From an uncultured Eubacteriales bacterium (GTDB taxonomy: Bacteria; Bacillota; Clostridia; Peptostreptococcales; Anaerovoracaceae), in contig CASEOD010000159.1 of the NCBI GenBank assembly GCA_949289445.1, positions 1 to 51,155 on the forward strand: DNA of 51,155 nucleotides, read 5' to 3'. Shown here piece by piece: positions 1-7,649 of the stretch. The stretch's first letter is position 1, and the number at the start of each line of letters is the position of its first letter. The position numbers and the translations under genes were made by a program. The notes under the pieces are model-generated. The model ran no database searches, was not told the DNA's origin, and saw only the letters and a program-made list of their open reading frames with translations.

Positions 1-1055
1 AATTAGAAGATAACCTGAATGCGTGTGCAGCAATTACAAAGAGAGGCGGCTGCAGCCTGATGATCGTTACAAAAGGGCTGTGTGCGGATCCTGAAATGGT
101 AAAGATGGTGGCTGAAAATCCGTCTGTAGATTTTATTGCTGACTCCAGAGTGAAAAACATTGCCACCTTTGCAGATGTAGCTCATAAAAACGGAAAAAAG
201 ACAGTACTTCTGCGTATTCCTATGCACTGCGAAGTGGCAGAGGTGGTAAAGTATGTAGATCTTTCTTTTAACTCCGAGCTTTCTACAATCAGACTGCTTA
301 ATGAAGAAGCAGGCAAAGCAGGAAAAGTTCATGATATTCTGCTGATGATTGATCTGGGCGATTTAAGAGAAGGAATTTTCTTCCAGAATGAGGAACTGAT
401 TTGGGAAGCTGTAGAAGAAATTCTGAAGATGGATCATATCAACCTTTATGGTATCGGCGTAAATCTGACTTGCTACGGTGCAATTATTCCGAAGAATGAC
501 AACCTGTCTCAGCTTGTGGAAATCGCAGATAAAATTCGCGAAAAATACGGCGTGAAACTGGAAATGGTATCAGGCGGAAACTCCAGCTCTATCTATCTTA
601 TCGACAAAGGTGAACTGCCGGAGGGTATCAATAACCTCAGACTGGGTGAATCTTTCCTGCTGGGTAATGATACTGCCTATGAAACTAAATTACCTGGAAC
701 TGTGGGAGATGGACTGATTCTGCAGGCTCAGATTATTGAGCTGAAGGAAAAACCGTCTCTGCCAATCGGTGAGGTAGGCGTAGATGCTTTTGGTGAAAAG
801 CCTTATTATGAGGATAGAGGAATCATGAAAAGGGCTATTATCGGTATCGGTAAACAGGATACCGATCTGGGCAGCATGACTCCGGTTGATCCACAGGTGG
901 AAATCATGGGAGGCAGCTCCGACCACATTATTCTGGATGTGACTCACTGCGATAAAGAATACAAAGTAGGCGATATCGTAGAATTTGAACTGGGATACGG
1001 CGGTATGCTGAAGACAGCGACCAGTGCCTATGTGGAAAGAGAGTATATCAGATAA
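1..1055 (+). CDS. orr: Ornithine/alanine racemase-family PLP enzyme (5' end outside window)
   Basis: The reading frame is open from base 3 at the window edge and ends in TAA at 1053-1055, giving 350 visible residues. The family (COG3457, Clostridium sticklandii ornithine racemase Orr) is about 350-360 residues, so only a few N-terminal residues are missing. It is an Alr-type TIM barrel followed by a small beta domain. The motif IVTKGLCADPEMVK holds the expected PLP lysine, and the glycine-rich SGGNSSS is a probable phosphate-binding loop. The expected reaction is interconversion of L- and D-ornithine (or alanine/lysine), the entry to oxidative ornithine fermentation. Substrate cannot be decided from sequence. 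An ATG at 60 is internal: the conserved lysine region already starts before it. A bidirectional terminator follows 30 bases after the stop. Confidence 0.8.
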   Translation, partial: LEDNLNACAAITKRGGCSLMIVTKGLCADPEMVKMVAENPSVDFIADSRVKNIATFADVAHKNGKKTVLLRIPMHCEVAEVVKYVDLSFNSELSTIRLLNEEAGKAGKVHDILLMIDLGDLREGIFFQNEELIWEAVEEILKMDHINLYGIGVNLTCYGAIIPKNDNLSQLVEIADKIREKYGVKLEMVSGGNSSSIYLIDKGELPEGINNLRLGESFLLGNDTAYETKLPGTVGDGLILQAQIIELKEKPSLPIGEVGVDAFGEKPYYEDRGIMKRAIIGIGKQDTDLGSMTPVDPQVEIMGGSSDHIILDVTHCDKEYKVGDIVEFELGYGGMLKTATSAYVEREYIR

Positions 1056-1086
1056 AAGAAGTCGGCATAAATTGGATTTTGTAAAT

Positions 1087-1121
1087 AAAAGGCAGGGCAG
1101 AAATTTTTCTGCCCTGCTTTT
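1087..1121. terminator. Bidirectional intrinsic terminator between convergent genes
   Basis: A 12-bp perfect stem (GCAGGGCAGAAA at 1092-1103 with its complement at 1106-1117) is flanked by AAAA on the left and TTTT on the right. It lies between the racemase stop (1055) and the M55 peptidase stop (1126, minus strand), so it can end both transcripts. Confidence 0.85.
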
Positions 1122-1125
1122 CCAC

Positions 1126-1920
1126 TTACAGCATAAACATTCGGGCAGTCATCATTTCCTGAATATTTTTTGCAGAATATTTTACTGTGCGAGAATCAAT
1201 TTGAGTGGCACCGGGATAAAAAGAAGCACGGAGTGCTTTAACGCATTCTTTGAAGTTAATTTCCATTTCAAAGGTTTCCGGCTGCAATGGCAATGTATGG
1301 TGGTTTTGTGCCAGTGCATTATGCACTTTTTCTTCAATTTGTTTGCATGCCACCTTACCGCTCATATTAAAAGTAGCGTTTCCTATACCATGCTTTACTG
1401 AAAGTGTTTCAATGGATGGTACAAGCTCTTTTGCATGCAAACACAGCTCATGATCACCACTGACAAAGATGACGGGGACACCATAGTAAGCAGCTACATA
1501 GGTGTTCATATCAAATTCTGCGCTCATTCTGCCATTGATGCGTACATAATTATTGTCTGTGTTCATGGTATGAGAAAGTGGATTCCCGTTAAAACCTGAT
1601 CCACTGTGATATCCTATGAATATAGCAGCATCAAAGGTGGAGTCAATTCCTGCTACCATAGACTCTGGCGTATTTGTCCAACCACGAATCAGTGTTACTT
1701 CTTCAGGAATATTGTCTGTTAAAATGTTTCTGGCACTATCATGTGCATCTTTTACATAAATTTCGTCGGCACCAGCGGCGATAGCTCCCCTGCATGCGGC
1801 AAGAACTTCGTCTGTCATTTGTTGTGCGGCGCGATGATGTTCCTGGTGAGATAACTCAGTTTCATTCCAGTTTGTCACATAAGATATGCCCTCAATATCG
1901 GCGCTGATATATACTTTCAT
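1126..1920 (-). CDS. M55-family D-aminopeptidase (DppA-like)
   Basis: The 264-residue protein matches peptidase family M55, the zinc D-aminopeptidases typified by Bacillus DppA, which form ring-shaped decamers and release N-terminal D-amino acids from peptides. The N-terminus MKVYISADIEG gives the metal residues D8 and E10. H60 (KDAH), H105 (IGYHS) and H117 (LSHTMN) fit the remaining ligands and the nucleophile position. Length is normal (about 265-275). The start is set by an AAGGAGG site 6-7 bases upstream. No signal peptide, so cytoplasmic. It is transcribed divergently from a YfcC-type carrier and has its own consensus sigma-54 promoter, which ties it to the activator at 3734. Likely role: hydrolysis of imported D-residue peptides, possibly from cell wall. 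The exact substrate is inference. Confidence 0.85.
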   Translation of the reverse strand: MKVYISADIEGISYVTNWNETELSHQEHHRAAQQMTDEVLAACRGAIAAGADEIYVKDAHDSARNILTDNIPEEVTLIRGWTNTPESMVAGIDSTFDAAIFIGYHSGSGFNGNPLSHTMNTDNNYVRINGRMSAEFDMNTYVAAYYGVPVIFVSGDHELCLHAKELVPSIETLSVKHGIGNATFNMSGKVACKQIEEKVHNALAQNHHTLPLQPETFEMEINFKECVKALRASFYPGATQIDSRTVKYSAKNIQEMMTARMFML

Positions 1921-1954
1921 TTTAAACCTCCTTATATACAGTATCTATATAATC

Positions 1955-1970
1955 AGCAAAATTCGTGCCA
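1955..1970 (-). promoter_or_regulatory. Sigma-54 (-24/-12) promoter for the M55 peptidase
   Basis: On the minus strand the sequence reads TGGCAC-GAATT-TTGCT, an exact match to the sigma-54 consensus TGGCAC-N5-TTGCW, with GG and GC correctly spaced. The predicted start is near 1944, leaving a 24-base leader carrying the AAGGAGG ribosome site. Confidence 0.85.
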
Positions 1971-2039
1971 CGATATTTCTTGACAAAATGGGCAAAGAAT
2001 TGTTAAAAAATAATAAAAAAGGGTGAAATAAGAAGAAGA

Positions 2040-2054
2040 TTAAACTTTGTTTAA
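2040..2054. promoter_or_regulatory. Candidate activator binding site (inverted repeat)
   Basis: TTAAAC-TTT-GTTTAA is a perfect 6-bp inverted repeat with a 3-base spacer. It lies between the two divergent sigma-54 promoters, about 70 bases behind one and about 100 behind the other. That is the usual place for an enhancer-binding-protein site. Assignment to the regulator at 3734 is inference. Confidence 0.4.
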
Positions 2055-2148
2055 CCCATTTATAAATAAAAAATAAATAAAAAAGAGATTTTCTCTGATA
2101 GATTTCCAAAATTTCAGTAAAAAATGTAAAAAAACTAAGGGGTTTCCT

Positions 2149-2166
2149 TTGGCATAGATTTTGCTT
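2149..2166 (+). promoter_or_regulatory. Sigma-54 (-24/-12) promoter for the YfcC-type carrier
   Basis: TTGGCA-TAGATT-TTGCTT has GG at 2151-2152 and GC at 2163-2164, exactly the 12-base separation sigma-54 needs. One base differs from TTGGCAC-N5-TTGC. Predicted start is near 2176, 32 bases before the ATG. Confidence 0.8.
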
Positions 2167-2207
2167 CTTTAAAGAAATAACAAGAGATAAATTGAAAGGA
2201 GCAAAAC

Positions 2208-3632
2208 ATGGCACAGATGGAGAAGAAAAAAAGAAAATTACTGGATACCAGTAAAATACCACATACTTATGTTATTATTTCTATGGTGATAGTTATTGCA
2301 TGTATTTTGACCTGGGTGGTTCCGTCGGGATCATTTGACTATGAGACTGTGGTGATCAACGGAGTGGAACGGGAGGTACCAGTAGAGAATTCTTTCCACT
2401 TTATTGAAAAAACTGGGGAACATAGGGTCGGACTGATGGGGTTTCTTACCTCTTTTCAGAATGGAATAATTTATAATTCGGATTTGATTGGCCTGATCTT
2501 CATTGTCAGCGGCGCATTTTATGTCATTGTAAAAACCGGAGCATTTCATGCGCTGATTGCTGCTACATTGCGGAAATTCAATAATCAGGACAAATTGCTT
2601 TTAATTATTTGCTTCGCTATTTTTGCAGCAGGCGGAACCTTCTTCGGTATGCTCAATGAATTTAACGGGTTTTATCCTCTATTTGTGGGCTTAGGAATTG
2701 CGCTGGGTTATGATGCTATCTTTGGAATGGCTATTATGACTTTGGGTATGGATATCGGATTTGCAGTAGGGATTATGAACCCATATACGGTAGTTATCGG
2801 GCAGAGTATTGCCGGTCTTCCTATTTATTCAGGAGGTTGGTACAGGGCTGTCTGTCTCATTGTGCTAAGTACATTGGCGTTAATATACATTTTCCGATAT
2901 GGAAATCGAATTAAAAGCGATCCATCCAAGAGTATTATGTTGGGCGTTCCGTCTAAATATGCCTTTGATAAATCGGAACTGGAGCAATATGTAATGACAG
3001 GAAAGAATAAATTGATCATTGCAGAAGTTGCAATAGGGATTGCAATACTTATGTACGGCTTTTTAAAGTTAGGATGGGGAACTACAGAATTAACAGGGGT
3101 ATTTATTCTGCTCGCATTTATTGCTGCCTTAATTGATAGAAAAAAGCCAAGTGATTTCTGTGATGAATTCTTGACTGGCTGCGAAAATGTCGTGTTTGGA
3201 GCATTGATTGTTGGCGTTGCAGCTGCAATTCTGCTGGTAATGCAGCAGGGGATGATTGTTGATACGATCATTTATTATGCCGGCAATTCTATGAAACAGA
3301 TTCCGACAGCCTTCGCGGCGGAAGCTATGCTGATTCTTCAGACTTTCCTCAACTTCTTTATTCCTTCCGGATCCGGTCAGGCAGCTACCATTATGCCAAT
3401 TATGGCGCCAATTGCCGATATGGTGGGTCTCAGCCGCCAGGTGGCAGTGCTGGCATATCAGTTTGGAGACGGTTTATCTAACACATTGTGGCCGACCTGT
3501 GGAATTATGGTATCCTGTGGTCTTGCAGGAATACCGATTGATCGCTGGTGGAAATTTTTTGTTCCTCTGTTTGGCCTGATGTTTGTTACTGTATCTGTTC
3601 TTCTTGCCATTGCAGTGGCGATCGGTCTTTAA
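2208..3632 (+). CDS. YfcC-family membrane carrier (C4-dicarboxylate/peptide-type)
   Basis: A 474-residue, very hydrophobic protein with about 11-12 membrane spans. It fits the YfcC/COG1288 family of the ion-transporter superfamily, judged by the N-terminal PHTYVIISMVIV segment, the PSGSFDYE turn, a mid-protein GMLNEFNGFYPLF and the conserved FIPSGSGQA re-entrant loop near the C-terminus. Members are annotated as anaerobic C4-dicarboxylate or arginine/ornithine-type carriers, but few have a known substrate. ATG 2208 has an AAAGGAG site upstream. It is divergent from the M55 D-aminopeptidase, with a shared regulatory region, so it probably imports a peptide or amino acid handled by that enzyme. 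The sigma-54 activator lies directly downstream after a terminator. Confidence 0.75.
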   Translation: MAQMEKKKRKLLDTSKIPHTYVIISMVIVIACILTWVVPSGSFDYETVVINGVEREVPVENSFHFIEKTGEHRVGLMGFLTSFQNGIIYNSDLIGLIFIVSGAFYVIVKTGAFHALIAATLRKFNNQDKLLLIICFAIFAAGGTFFGMLNEFNGFYPLFVGLGIALGYDAIFGMAIMTLGMDIGFAVGIMNPYTVVIGQSIAGLPIYSGGWYRAVCLIVLSTLALIYIFRYGNRIKSDPSKSIMLGVPSKYAFDKSELEQYVMTGKNKLIIAEVAIGIAILMYGFLKLGWGTTELTGVFILLAFIAALIDRKKPSDFCDEFLTGCENVVFGALIVGVAAAILLVMQQGMIVDTIIYYAGNSMKQIPTAFAAEAMLILQTFLNFFIPSGSGQAATIMPIMAPIADMVGLSRQVAVLAYQFGDGLSNTLWPTCGIMVSCGLAGIPIDRWWKFFVPLFGLMFVTVSVLLAIAVAIGL

Positions 3633-3652
3633 AGTTAAAGTGAAAGAATTTG

Positions 3653-3688
3653 ACAGAAGGGATTCCTTAGGACCCTTCTGTTGTTTTA
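3653..3688 (+). terminator. Intrinsic terminator after the YfcC-type carrier
   Basis: ACAGAAGGG (3653-3661) pairs with CCCTTCTGT (3673-3681) across an 11-base loop and is followed by TGTTTTAC. Confidence 0.75.
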
Positions 3689-3700
3689 CATAAAAAAGAA

Positions 3701-3709
3701 TGATATAAT
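3701..3709 (+). promoter_or_regulatory. Extended -10 promoter of the sigma-54 activator gene
   Basis: TGATATAAT is an extended -10 (TGN plus TATAAT at 3704-3709). Initiation would fall near 3716, just ahead of the GGGAGG ribosome site at 3723-3728. Confidence 0.6.
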
Positions 3710-3733
3710 TTTTCTATAATGAGGGAGGATACT

Positions 3734-5767
3734 GTGAAAAAAATTGTGGTCATATCCATGAGTCCGAGAGCAGCGGAGGGATATAGGAATACTTTGCTGG
3801 ATATATTTGGAAGCAGGAATATCGTGATTGAGAATGTAATTATTGGACAAGATGAAGTCCCTCAGGACGGAAATTTGTATCTGGTATCCAAGGGTCATAT
3901 TGAGAACCGGTTATGTTCAGATTTGAAAGAGTGGGTTGATTTTCCATTGGGAATGCCAGTAGTTGATATTATTACTGAATTTCGCAAGGATGACATCATT
4001 CCGCTGTACAGTCTTGAAAAAGGAACCCGATGTCTTCTTGTTAATTCAACTGAGATGCTGGCCATGGAGTGTATATCGGATTTGCACAACATGATGGGTG
4101 TATATCATCTGATCTTAGTGCCTTATTGTGGTAAAAAAAGTGTATGGAGTGTGTGGAATGAAGAGATAGACACTGCAGTGACTGTTGATGAGCCGGAATT
4201 GGTTCCCGATAATCTTCGAAGAGTTATTAATCTGAATCCAAGGAGCATTTCACCTCAGACAATTGCAGAAATTGCAGTCAACCTTAAAATGGAGGAGATT
4301 CTGGACAGCAGGGTTTTCCATCAGTACCAGCAACAGTTTGCAGGAACAGGGATTTCAGTAAGCGATCTGGCTTTTCACTCTGCATATTATAAAAATTTCC
4401 TCAATATGATGATCGAGTGTCTGGATGATGGTATAATCGGCATCAATGCCAGGAATAAAATTTTTTGCGTTAATCAGAAAGCGGCAGAGATACTGGGTAT
4501 GGAGCAGAGACAGCTGACAGGTGAAGATGCGGAAAAAGCGCTTTCCTTTTTACCGATAGATAGAATTTCTGCAGGAGATACTTCCAGAAACTTTTTTCTG
4601 AAGTACAACAGTGTACAGTTGAATATCTTTCTAAATCCTATCATCGCAAGAGGAAAAAGCAGAGGAATTCTGCTGGTGATGCAACCGTTTTATGAGCAGG
4701 AAATTAAGCAGAACAAGGCACGACTTAAGCTGTATGAAAAAGGATATAGAGCAAAGTATACTTTTGATGACATTATAGGAGTTAGTTCCCAGATTAGGGA
4801 AACTTGCACACTGGCCAAGAAAATGGCTATGTCCGATTCTACTGTACTGATTATGGGAGAAACGGGAACAGGAAAAGAACTGCTGGCAAGTGCAATTCAT
4901 AATGCGTCTCCGAGAAGTGAGGAACCATATATTGCGATTAATTGCTCTGCTATTGCTGACAATCTGCTAGAAAGTGAACTGTTTGGATATGAAGCGGGTG
5001 CTTTCACCGGTGCAAAGAAATCAGGAAAACCTGGTCTGTTTGAGTATGCTCATAGAGGAACACTGTTTCTGGATGAAATAGAGGATATGAGCCCTGCACT
5101 GCAGTTGAAACTTCTCAGGGTGCTGCAGGAAAAGGAAATTATGCATATTGGTGGAGATAAAATCATCAAGGTAGATGTGAGAATTATTGCTGCTACAAAT
5201 CAGGATATTGAAGAGCTGGTTTTCGCTGGAAAGATTAGAAAAGATCTGTATTATCGTCTTAATACCCTTCAACTGGAGTTGCCTCCTCTTAGAAAGCGCC
5301 GAGAAGATATCCTTCCATTGCTGGATTATATGATGAAACGCAGTCATGTTTCATTTTGTTTGGATTTTTCAGCTGAAGAGGCATTGAAAAATCATCAGTG
5401 GGATGGAAACATCAGAGAACTTCAAAATTATGTTGAATATTTCAATTGTCTGCAGAAAGAGGTAATCAGCTATGAAGATTTACCTAAGGCTGTGCGAAAC
5501 GGCAGGATGGAAAAACAAGAAAAACCTGAAAATTTACAGATTCTCAGGATATTGTTTGAATATTATCAGAAAAAAGAACATATTGGTCGAAGAAAAATTT
5601 ATGAGGAACTGTGTGATATAAATGTGTTTTTTTCTGAACAGCAGATTAGAGCAAGTCTCCAGGAACTGGAAAAACGAGGACTGGTTATTATTTCTAAAGG
5701 GAGAGGTGGAAGTAAACTTACCATAGAGGGAGCAGAATATTGCCGACAATTGAACAGAGGGGATTAG
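3734..5767 (+). CDS. Sigma-54-dependent transcriptional activator with PAS domain
   Basis: A 677-residue enhancer-binding protein. An N-terminal sensory region (1-210, not recognised) is followed by a PAS-like domain (about 222-318), the AAA+ sigma-54 activation domain (about 342-565; Walker A GETGTGKE at 375-382, GAFTGA loop at 422-427, Walker B LFLDE at 444-448), and a C-terminal winged-helix-like segment instead of the usual Fis helix. The intact GAFTGA loop means it can remodel sigma-54 holoenzyme. GTG 3734 is preferred over ATG 3719 because GGGAGG lies 5 bases before it, while ATG 3719 falls almost on the predicted transcription start. Two consensus sigma-54 promoters sit just upstream, driving the M55 peptidase and the YfcC carrier, so these are its likely targets. 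The inducer is unknown. Confidence 0.88.
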   Translation: MKKIVVISMSPRAAEGYRNTLLDIFGSRNIVIENVIIGQDEVPQDGNLYLVSKGHIENRLCSDLKEWVDFPLGMPVVDIITEFRKDDIIPLYSLEKGTRCLLVNSTEMLAMECISDLHNMMGVYHLILVPYCGKKSVWSVWNEEIDTAVTVDEPELVPDNLRRVINLNPRSISPQTIAEIAVNLKMEEILDSRVFHQYQQQFAGTGISVSDLAFHSAYYKNFLNMMIECLDDGIIGINARNKIFCVNQKAAEILGMEQRQLTGEDAEKALSFLPIDRISAGDTSRNFFLKYNSVQLNIFLNPIIARGKSRGILLVMQPFYEQEIKQNKARLKLYEKGYRAKYTFDDIIGVSSQIRETCTLAKKMAMSDSTVLIMGETGTGKELLASAIHNASPRSEEPYIAINCSAIADNLLESELFGYEAGAFTGAKKSGKPGLFEYAHRGTLFLDEIEDMSPALQLKLLRVLQEKEIMHIGGDKIIKVDVRIIAATNQDIEELVFAGKIRKDLYYRLNTLQLELPPLRKRREDILPLLDYMMKRSHVSFCLDFSAEEALKNHQWDGNIRELQNYVEYFNCLQKEVISYEDLPKAVRNGRMEKQEKPENLQILRILFEYYQKKEHIGRRKIYEELCDINVFFSEQQIRASLQELEKRGLVIISKGRGGSKLTIEGAEYCRQLNRGD

Positions 5768-5804
5768 GAAGAATTGCAGCTATTTATATTTGTTATACCG
5801 GCTC

Positions 5805-5833
5805 TTGACATTCCCGCGATACGAAGCTAAAAT
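5805..5833 (+). promoter_or_regulatory. Sigma-A promoter upstream of a short leader and thiS
   Basis: TTGACA (5805-5810), a 17-base spacer and TAAAAT (5828-5833) make a near-consensus promoter. Transcription would start near 5840, only about 17 bases before a strong terminator hairpin. Confidence 0.7.
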
Positions 5834-5856
5834 AATAGACAGAGTGTGACGATATG

Positions 5857-5908
5857 CCGCACGAAGGGGCGCACCACCGCGGGTGCGAATCTTCGTGCGG
5901 TTTTTTTT
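5857..5908 (+). terminator. Strong two-storey hairpin with U8: terminator, attenuator or small-RNA end
   Basis: Outer 10-bp stem CCGCACGAAG (5857-5866) pairs perfectly with 5891-5900. A 3x3 internal loop (GGG/AAT) separates it from an inner 6-bp stem CGCACC/GGTGCG with loop ACCGCG. Eight T follow at 5901-5908. With the promoter at 5805 this would yield a transcript of about 65-70 nt. It may end read-through from the activator gene, attenuate the thi operon, or define a small RNA. It does not match the TPP riboswitch. Confidence 0.75.
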
Positions 5909-5986
5909 GTTTTCTGTGAAGAAAAATCATGACGGAGACAGAACTTATCATCAATATGTCACAAGGACAAATAGAGGAGGAAACGT

Positions 5987-6181
5987 ATGGTAAAGATCAA
6001 TGGAAAGGAGACTGCTGCTGACGGAAAGACACTGCAGACTTATCTGGATGAAGCAGGATATCCTGTGAAACGAATTGCGGTGGAACGTAATGGAGAAATC
6101 ATACCCAAATCAAAATATGAGGAAACTGTACTCTGCGATGGAGATAAAATAGAAATTGTCAGTTTCGTAGGAGGCGGCTGA
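5987..6181 (+). CDS. thiS: Sulfur carrier protein ThiS
   Basis: A 64-residue beta-grasp (ubiquitin-like) protein ending in GGG. ThiS carries sulfur as a C-terminal thiocarboxylate to the thiazole synthase. The sequence begins VKINGKE and ends EIVSFVGGG, both typical, and the length matches the family (about 65). A GAGGAGG site precedes the ATG. It opens a five-gene thiazole operon: the thiF start lies 5 bases after its stop. The leader contains a promoter and terminator hairpin (5805-5908) but no recognisable TPP riboswitch. Confidence 0.92.
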   Translation: MVKINGKETAADGKTLQTYLDEAGYPVKRIAVERNGEIIPKSKYEETVLCDGDKIEIVSFVGGG

Positions 6182-6186
6182 GAAAT

Positions 6187-6831
6187 ATGGAATGGAAGAA
6201 AATGCCTTCAGAAATGGAACTGAAGGAGGCGTTAGCCAATCGTCACGGCAGAGAGATTCAGCAGAAATTATCTGCAGCAGGAGCTGCTGTTTGTGGACTG
6301 GGCGGTCTCGGATCAGCTGTTGCCATCGCTTTGGCAAGAGCGGGCGTGGGGAGGCTTCATCTCATTGACTTTGACAGGGTGGATCTGTCCAATCTTAACA
6401 GACAGCAGTATGCGCTGAATCAGATTGGAATGCCCAAGCCCCAGGCGCTGGCTGAAGAAATCAGGCGTTTCGCACCTTACTGCAGTATTCGCCAAAGCTT
6501 TGTAAAACTGACTGAAGAGAATATTCCTCAGATCTTGGCAGAGGAAGCTTATATCTGCGAAGCCTTTGACGATGCAGAAGAAAAAGCCATGCTGACCAAT
6601 TGCGTTTTAGAGAGCTTTCCGGGGAAATATCTTGTAGGAGCTTCAGGAATGGCTGGATTTGGCGGAAGTAATGAAATCGTTACAAGAAAAATTCTGTCCA
6701 ACTATTACTTATGTGGAGACGGTGTTTCCGAAGTGGGAACAGTAAAAGGAAACTGCCTTATGGCACCGCGGGTAATGTTGTGTGCCGCGCATCAGGCCAA
6801 CGTACTACTGCAGTTGATGATAGAAAATTAA
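6187..6831 (+). CDS. thiF: ThiS adenylyltransferase ThiF
   Basis: A 214-residue E1-like enzyme that adenylates the C-terminal glycine of ThiS so sulfur can be loaded. The nucleotide-binding signature [10 protein letters not shown] lies near residues 37-46, followed by the acidic strand [17 protein letters not shown]. This is the short clostridial form of about 200-215 residues. It lacks the obvious pair of zinc CxxC motifs of the longer E. coli type, so its sulfur chemistry may differ. It lies between thiS and thiG. Confidence 0.88.
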   Translation: MEWKKMPSEMELKEALANRHGREIQQKLSAAGAAVCGLGGLGSAVAIALARAGVGRLHLIDFDRVDLSNLNRQQYALNQIGMPKPQALAEEIRRFAPYCSIRQSFVKLTEENIPQILAEEAYICEAFDDAEEKAMLTNCVLESFPGKYLVGASGMAGFGGSNEIVTRKILSNYYLCGDGVSEVGTVKGNCLMAPRVMLCAAHQANVLLQLMIEN

Positions 6832-6860
6832 GCAGAAATAAAAGAAAGGATAGCACAAAA

Positions 6861-7640
6861 ATGGATAACAAAGAAAAGGATGTACTTGTACTGGGTGGAA
6901 AAGAGTTTTCTTCCCGTTTTATTCTAGGTTCCGGAAAGTATTCCATGGAACTGATTAAGGCGGCTGTGGAGCAGGCAGGCGCTGAAATTATCACCTTGGC
7001 GGTACGCCGGACTAACACCAGGCAGAGTGAAAATATTCTGGACTATATCCCTGACCATGTGACTCTTCTGCCTAACACTTCCGGAGCCAGAAATGCTGAA
7101 GAGGCAGTTCGAATTGCCAGAATGTCAAGAGAGCTGGGCTGCGGAGATTTCGTAAAAATAGAAATTATGCGAGACAGTAAATACCTGCTTCCTGACAACG
7201 CCGAGACCGTGAGGGCAACAGAAATACTGGCTAATGAAGGTTTTACAGTACTGCCGTACATGTATCCTGATCTGTATACGGCAAGAGATCTGGTCAACGC
7301 CGGGGCTGCTGCTGTCATGCCGCTGGCAGCACCCATCGGTTCTAATAAAGGACTTGCCACAAAAGAATTTCTGCAAATCCTCATTGACGAGATAGATCTT
7401 CCCATTATTGTGGATGCGGGAATCGGCAAGCCTTCTCAGGCCTGTGAAGTTATGGAGATGGGAGCTGCGGCAGTGATGGCAAATACTGCCATTGCAACTG
7501 CCGGGGATATTCCGGCCATGGCTTCGGCCTTCCGTAAAGCCATTGAAGCAGGTCGCGGCGCTTATTTGTCAGGTCTTGGAAGAGTTCTGGAAAGAGGTGC
7601 GGCACCATCTGATCCGCTGACAGGATTTTTAAGAGATTAG
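6861..7640 (+). CDS. thiG: Thiazole synthase ThiG
   Basis: A 259-residue TIM-barrel enzyme that condenses 1-deoxy-xylulose 5-phosphate, dehydroglycine and ThiS thiocarboxylate into thiazole phosphate. Family motifs seen: [11 protein letters not shown] at the N-terminus, FVKIEIM with the Schiff-base lysine K99, [21 protein letters not shown] and [12 protein letters not shown]. The frame is open upstream to 6711 inside thiF, but ATG 6861 with AAAGAAAGGA at 6841-6850 gives the normal length and N-terminus. Confidence 0.93.
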   Translation: MDNKEKDVLVLGGKEFSSRFILGSGKYSMELIKAAVEQAGAEIITLAVRRTNTRQSENILDYIPDHVTLLPNTSGARNAEEAVRIARMSRELGCGDFVKIEIMRDSKYLLPDNAETVRATEILANEGFTVLPYMYPDLYTARDLVNAGAAAVMPLAAPIGSNKGLATKEFLQILIDEIDLPIIVDAGIGKPSQACEVMEMGAAAVMANTAIATAGDIPAMASAFRKAIEAGRGAYLSGLGRVLERGAAPSDPLTGFLRD

Positions 7641-7649
7641 GAGGTAGTG

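Noticed and set aside
5780..5986. TPP riboswitch expected ahead of thiS
   Set aside because: The conserved CTGAGA and ACCTGATCTGGATAAT-type elements are absent; only a promoter and a two-storey hairpin with U8 are seen.
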